DNA from: Alphaproteobacteria bacterium
GTDB taxonomy: Bacteria > Pseudomonadota > Alphaproteobacteria > UBA8366
Reading direction: 5' to 3'
Length of the DNA: 7,320 bases
Assembly: GCA_029861675.1 (NCBI GenBank)
Contig: JAOTYV010000252.1
Coordinates: forward strand, 1-7,320
Shown here: one piece after another, positions 5,294 to 7,320 of the stretch
Position numbering within the stretch: position 1 is the stretch's first letter
Layout: the number at the start of each line of letters is the position of its first letter
Translations under genes and position numbers: made by a program
The notes under the pieces: generated by a model
The model's input: only the letters and a program-made list of their open reading frames with translations
What the model was told of the DNA's origin: nothing
The model's database searches: none

Positions 5294-5920
5294 TTGCTGG
5301 AACTGTACGAATGGCCGCCCGTGCGATCGCAACGGGCGAAATGGGCGCTCGAGGAATTGGGGCTCGACTATGCGAGCCACCTCGTCAACATGTCCGAAGG
5401 AGAACAGAACTCGGACGCCTACCGCGAAATTCACCCACTGGGCGTGGTCCCTGCTCTCAAGGCCGACGGTTACACGGTGTTCGAATCCGTCGCGATCGTG
5501 CTGCAGTTGATCGACGAACATCCGGAGAGGAATTTGGCGCCCGCCACCGGCACCCCGGAGCGCGCCCTTTATTACCAATGGAGCGTGTTCGCCTGCGCCG
5601 AACTCGATCCGCCCCTCATGATGGTGTTCGACAATTCGATGCGGCCGCTCGAGTACATGCGCCCGCCGGGATCGCAGCACGACCCGAATCTCGCCGCCCG
5701 GGGCCGCAGCGATTTCGCGCTGCGCGCCGACATCCTGTCCGATGTCCTGCGCGACCGCGACCATCTGCTCGGCGCCGATTTCTCCGGCGCGGATATCCTG
5801 GTCGGCCACAGCTGCTTCATGGCCACGCATATGGGATTGCTCGGCGACTTCCCGGTGCTCGAAGCGTATTACGAGCGGCTGCAACAACGCCCGGCGCATC
5901 AACGGGCCTATGGCGGTTGA
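5294..5920 (+). CDS. Glutathione S-transferase family protein, TTG start
   Basis: 208 residues. The frame has a TAA at 5279-5281 and no ATG or GTG before the GST fold begins, so TTG at 5294 is the only start that keeps the first beta-strand (LELYEWPPV). GGGG (5283-5286) upstream can serve as a weak ribosome-binding site. Motifs: PPVRSQRAKWALEELGLDY, with Ser12 as candidate glutathione-activating residue; HPLGVVPAL with cis-Pro53; FESVAIVLQLID with Glu64-Ser65; and an N-capping box S164-x-x-D167 in FSGADILVGH. The C-terminal domain ends DFPVLEAYYERLQQRPA, typical of bacterial GSTs. It is only distantly like the GST at 2052-2723. Its place between an oxygenase and a dehydrogenase suggests a catabolic step such as glutathione-dependent isomerisation, ether cleavage or dehalogenation rather than general detoxification; that is inference. 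Confidence 0.9.
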   Translation: MLELYEWPPVRSQRAKWALEELGLDYASHLVNMSEGEQNSDAYREIHPLGVVPALKADGYTVFESVAIVLQLIDEHPERNLAPATGTPERALYYQWSVFACAELDPPLMMVFDNSMRPLEYMRPPGSQHDPNLAARGRSDFALRADILSDVLRDRDHLLGADFSGADILVGHSCFMATHMGLLGDFPVLEAYYERLQQRPAHQRAYGG

Positions 5921-5936
5921 TACGCGGAGAAATTGT

Positions 5937-5999
5937 ATGCCAAATCACCGGAACGGACCACCTGACGACGTTGCTCAGATTTGCGGGAGCCCAAGATGA
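5937..5999 (+). CDS. Possible 20-codon ORF coupled to the PdxA-like gene
   Basis: An ATG at 5937 opens a 20-codon frame (MPNHRNGPPDDVAQICGSPR) ending in TGA at 5997-5999. That TGA overlaps the ATG of the next gene (5996-5998) as ATGA, the classic geometry for translational coupling. GGAGA (5926-5930), six bases before the ATG, is the best ribosome-binding site in this gap. The peptide has no membrane segment, poly-X run or recognisable family. It may be a coupling leader or simply a chance frame; its shortness keeps confidence low. Confidence 0.3.
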   Translation: MPNHRNGPPDDVAQICGSPR

Positions 6000-7021
6000 A
6001 ACCACGTATCGCCGTCATTCACGGAGAGCCGGCCGGTATTGGGCCCGAACTGATCGCCAAGTTGTTGGGACAACCCGATATCGCCGAACACGCGGAAATC
6101 ATTTTGGTCGGCGATCGTCATGTTTTCGAATTGGGTCAGCGGCAGGCCCGAACCCATTGGCCGATCGGGGAAGTCGACCCGGAACAGCCGGACACCTGGA
6201 AGGGCGATGACGGGATTGCCTTGATCGCCATGCAGTCGATTCAGCCGGACGAGATTCAATCCGGCGTCGTTAGCGAAGCCGGCGGGCGTGCAAGCCTTAG
6301 AGGGTTGGACCGGGCGATCGACCTGACGTTGGCCGGTCTGACGGACGCGGTCCTATTTGCGCCATTCAACAAGGCCGCCCTGCATTTGGCGGGAATGGGC
6401 GTCGAGGACGAACACCGGTATATTGCACGATATCTCGAATTTTCGGGCTATCATTCGGAAATCAACATGCTCGACGACCTGATCACGACCCGTGTCACCA
6501 GCCACATCGCGCTGAAAGACGTCGCGGCACAAATCAACATTCCCGGCGTTATCGACGCTATTCGATTGGCGCACGAAACTTTGCTCGCCATGGGTATCGC
6601 CCGCCCGCGCATTGGCTTGGCGGCACTCAATCCCCATGCGGGGGACGATGGTAATTTCGGGACCGAGGAAATAGAGATTCTGGCGCCCGCCGTCGAGCGG
6701 GCACGAAGCCTGCAAATCAATGTGGATGGCCCATGGCCGTCGGACACGGTTTTCCTGAAAGGGCGCGACGGTTTGCTGGATGCGGTGGTCACCATGTATC
6801 ACGACCAGGGTCAGATCGCGATGAAACTGCTGGGCTTCGAGAGCGGCGTGACGATCGCGGCCGGCCTGCCCATTCCGGTGGCGACCCCGGCCCATGGCAC
6901 GGCCTTCGATATTTCGGGCCAAGGCATCGCGAATGTCGGGGCGACCCGCAAAGCCTTCGATGTGTTATGCCGAATGGGCGCCCGGTACCGTTCGGATCGC
7001 GTCGCATCTCCAGCCGCCTGA
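5996..7021 (+). CDS. PdxA-like NAD-dependent dehydrogenase (paralogue, not typical PdxA)
   Basis: 341 residues from the ATG at 5996, with GGGAG (5985-5989) six bases upstream; a TTG at 5981 is in frame but less likely. It shows the PdxA fold from end to end: GEPAGIGPEL (10-19), APFNKAALHLAG (122-133), ALNPHAGDDGNFGTEE (210-225), MYHDQGQIAMKLLGF (267-281) and HGTAFDISGQG (300-310). The three metal-binding histidines correspond to His170, His214 and His269. PdxA itself oxidises 4-hydroxythreonine 4-phosphate in vitamin B6 synthesis. Aligned by spacing to the E. coli substrate residues, His140 and Lys277 are kept, but Thr137 becomes Arg141, Asn283 becomes Thr286 and Arg292 becomes Val295, and the usual RTSxDHGTA reads VATPAHGTA. 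The substrate is therefore probably different. The PdxA family includes other catabolic dehydrogenases, such as TphB of terephthalate breakdown and the phospho-threonate/erythronate enzymes, and the neighbouring oxygenase and GST fit a catabolic role. Confidence 0.9.
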   Translation: MKPRIAVIHGEPAGIGPELIAKLLGQPDIAEHAEIILVGDRHVFELGQRQARTHWPIGEVDPEQPDTWKGDDGIALIAMQSIQPDEIQSGVVSEAGGRASLRGLDRAIDLTLAGLTDAVLFAPFNKAALHLAGMGVEDEHRYIARYLEFSGYHSEINMLDDLITTRVTSHIALKDVAAQINIPGVIDAIRLAHETLLAMGIARPRIGLAALNPHAGDDGNFGTEEIEILAPAVERARSLQINVDGPWPSDTVFLKGRDGLLDAVVTMYHDQGQIAMKLLGFESGVTIAAGLPIPVATPAHGTAFDISGQGIANVGATRKAFDVLCRMGARYRSDRVASPAA

Positions 7022-7038
7022 GCCGCATGAAGCGGCTG
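7011..7038 (+). other. Stem-loop with two competing 5' arms at the end of the PdxA-like gene
   Basis: GCGGCTG (7032-7038) can pair with CAGCCGC (7011-7017), 7 bp with a 14-nt loop, or as GCGGCT (7032-7037) with AGCCGC (7021-7026), 6 bp with a 5-nt loop. The structure spans the TGA at 7019-7021. It is followed by GAAAATGG, not by a T-run, so it is not a standard intrinsic terminator. It could protect the mRNA 3' end or reduce read-through into the next gene. Confidence 0.3.
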
Positions 7039-7123
7039 AAAATGGAAACAGATCGCACAACGCATCTGCGCCAAGGGCCTCCGGTCTTTGCACCCGCGCG
7101 CAACGCATGGAATGCGCCGCGGC

Positions 7124-7139
7124 TTGCCGATATTGGCAA
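7124..7139. promoter_or_regulatory. 5-6-5 inverted repeat upstream of the last gene
   Basis: TTGCC (7124-7128) and GGCAA (7135-7139) form a perfect dyad around GATATT, in a 183-bp gap between the PdxA-like gene and the next start. Its position about 65 bp before the ATG at 7205 suits an operator, and TTGGCA inside it (7134-7139) is a 5-of-6 match to a -35 hexamer, though no good -10 follows at the right distance. The regulator is unknown. Confidence 0.3.
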
Positions 7140-7204
7140 ACTTCGCCTAACGTACCTTGGACAGGTTTGCCCACGGCTGACCACGGGTGCCGAGCCAATG
7201 AAGG

Positions 7205-7320
7205 ATGACTAGATCGTCCGAGCTGCAGACTTTTCTCGATGCGACACGGATGGCGTTCCTCGCGTCGGACGCCGGCGATGCCGCACGCCGGGTCGCCGAC
7301 CGGATTTTCGCGGCGACGGC
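7205..7320 (+). CDS. Start of an unidentified protein (3' partial)
   Basis: The frame is open from the ATG at 7205 to the window edge, giving 38 residues (MTRSSELQTFLDATRMAFLA then SDAGDAARRVADRIFAAT). Codon use is GC-rich and gene-like, and the segment looks like two amphipathic helices. An in-frame TGA at 7199-7201 rules out a longer start, and AAGG directly abuts the ATG, too close for an ideal ribosome-binding site, so a slightly later start is possible. It follows the dioxygenase-GST-dehydrogenase genes on the same strand, but the 183-bp gap with its own dyad suggests it may have its own promoter. I cannot name the family from so little sequence. Confidence 0.55.
   Translation, partial: MTRSSELQTFLDATRMAFLASDAGDAARRVADRIFAAT

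Noticed and set aside
5264..5902. 212-codon leftward open frame opposite the operon GST
   Set aside because: Antisense shadow; the rightward frame has all GST motifs.

Overview
The window looks like chromosome of a GC-rich alphaproteobacterium. The basis is strong third-position G/C in most genes, Flp/Tad-type pilins, a YnbE/YdbH-type envelope protein, and a cluster of small soluble catabolic enzymes (two GST-fold proteins, a luciferase-like monooxygenase, a TauD/TfdA-type dioxygenase and a PdxA-like dehydrogenase). This is an inference from family content and composition. No rRNA, tRNA, CRISPR array, insertion sequence or phage gene was found.

Left part (1-2016), envelope and surface. The end of an unidentified gene (1-138) is followed by a good intrinsic terminator. 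Two Flp-type pilin genes then diverge from a clearly AT-rich gap (604-798). The leftward one (199-603) encodes a pilin with a long leader and a glycine/asparagine-rich tail. The rightward one (799-921) encodes a 40-residue prepilin whose usual Glu+5 is Gln. The gap carries a CRP/FNR-like palindrome. After 426 bp with no convincing gene comes a 222-codon lipoprotein gene (1348-2016) that appears to join a YnbE-like lipoprotein to the C-terminal domain of YdbH. In enterobacteria these are two separate partners that bridge the envelope.

Middle part (2052-4196), alternating single genes. A GST gene (leftward) and a gene for a small protein with a KOW/SH3-like N-terminus (rightward) diverge from a gap with two adjoining inverted repeats. 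The latter gene converges, with a 3-nt gap, on a leftward luciferase-like monooxygenase gene that has a recognisable sigma70-like promoter.

Right part (4440-7320), a rightward catabolic-looking operon. It holds an Fe(II)/2-oxoglutarate dioxygenase, a TTG-started GST, a possible 20-codon ORF with its own Shine-Dalgarno, a PdxA-like NAD-dependent dehydrogenase joined to that ORF by an ATGA overlap, and, after a 183-bp gap with a 5-6-5 dyad, the start of another gene. The order oxygenase, GST, dehydrogenase suggests stepwise breakdown of an organic acid or aromatic-type compound. The substrate cannot be read from the sequence. The PdxA-like enzyme lacks several residues that bind the phosphorylated substrate in true PdxA, so it is unlikely to be the vitamin B6 enzyme.

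The strongest leads are the YnbE-YdbH fusion, the two atypical divergent Flp pilins, and the PdxA-like enzyme with a rebuilt substrate pocket. No complete, clearly new multi-gene system is visible.
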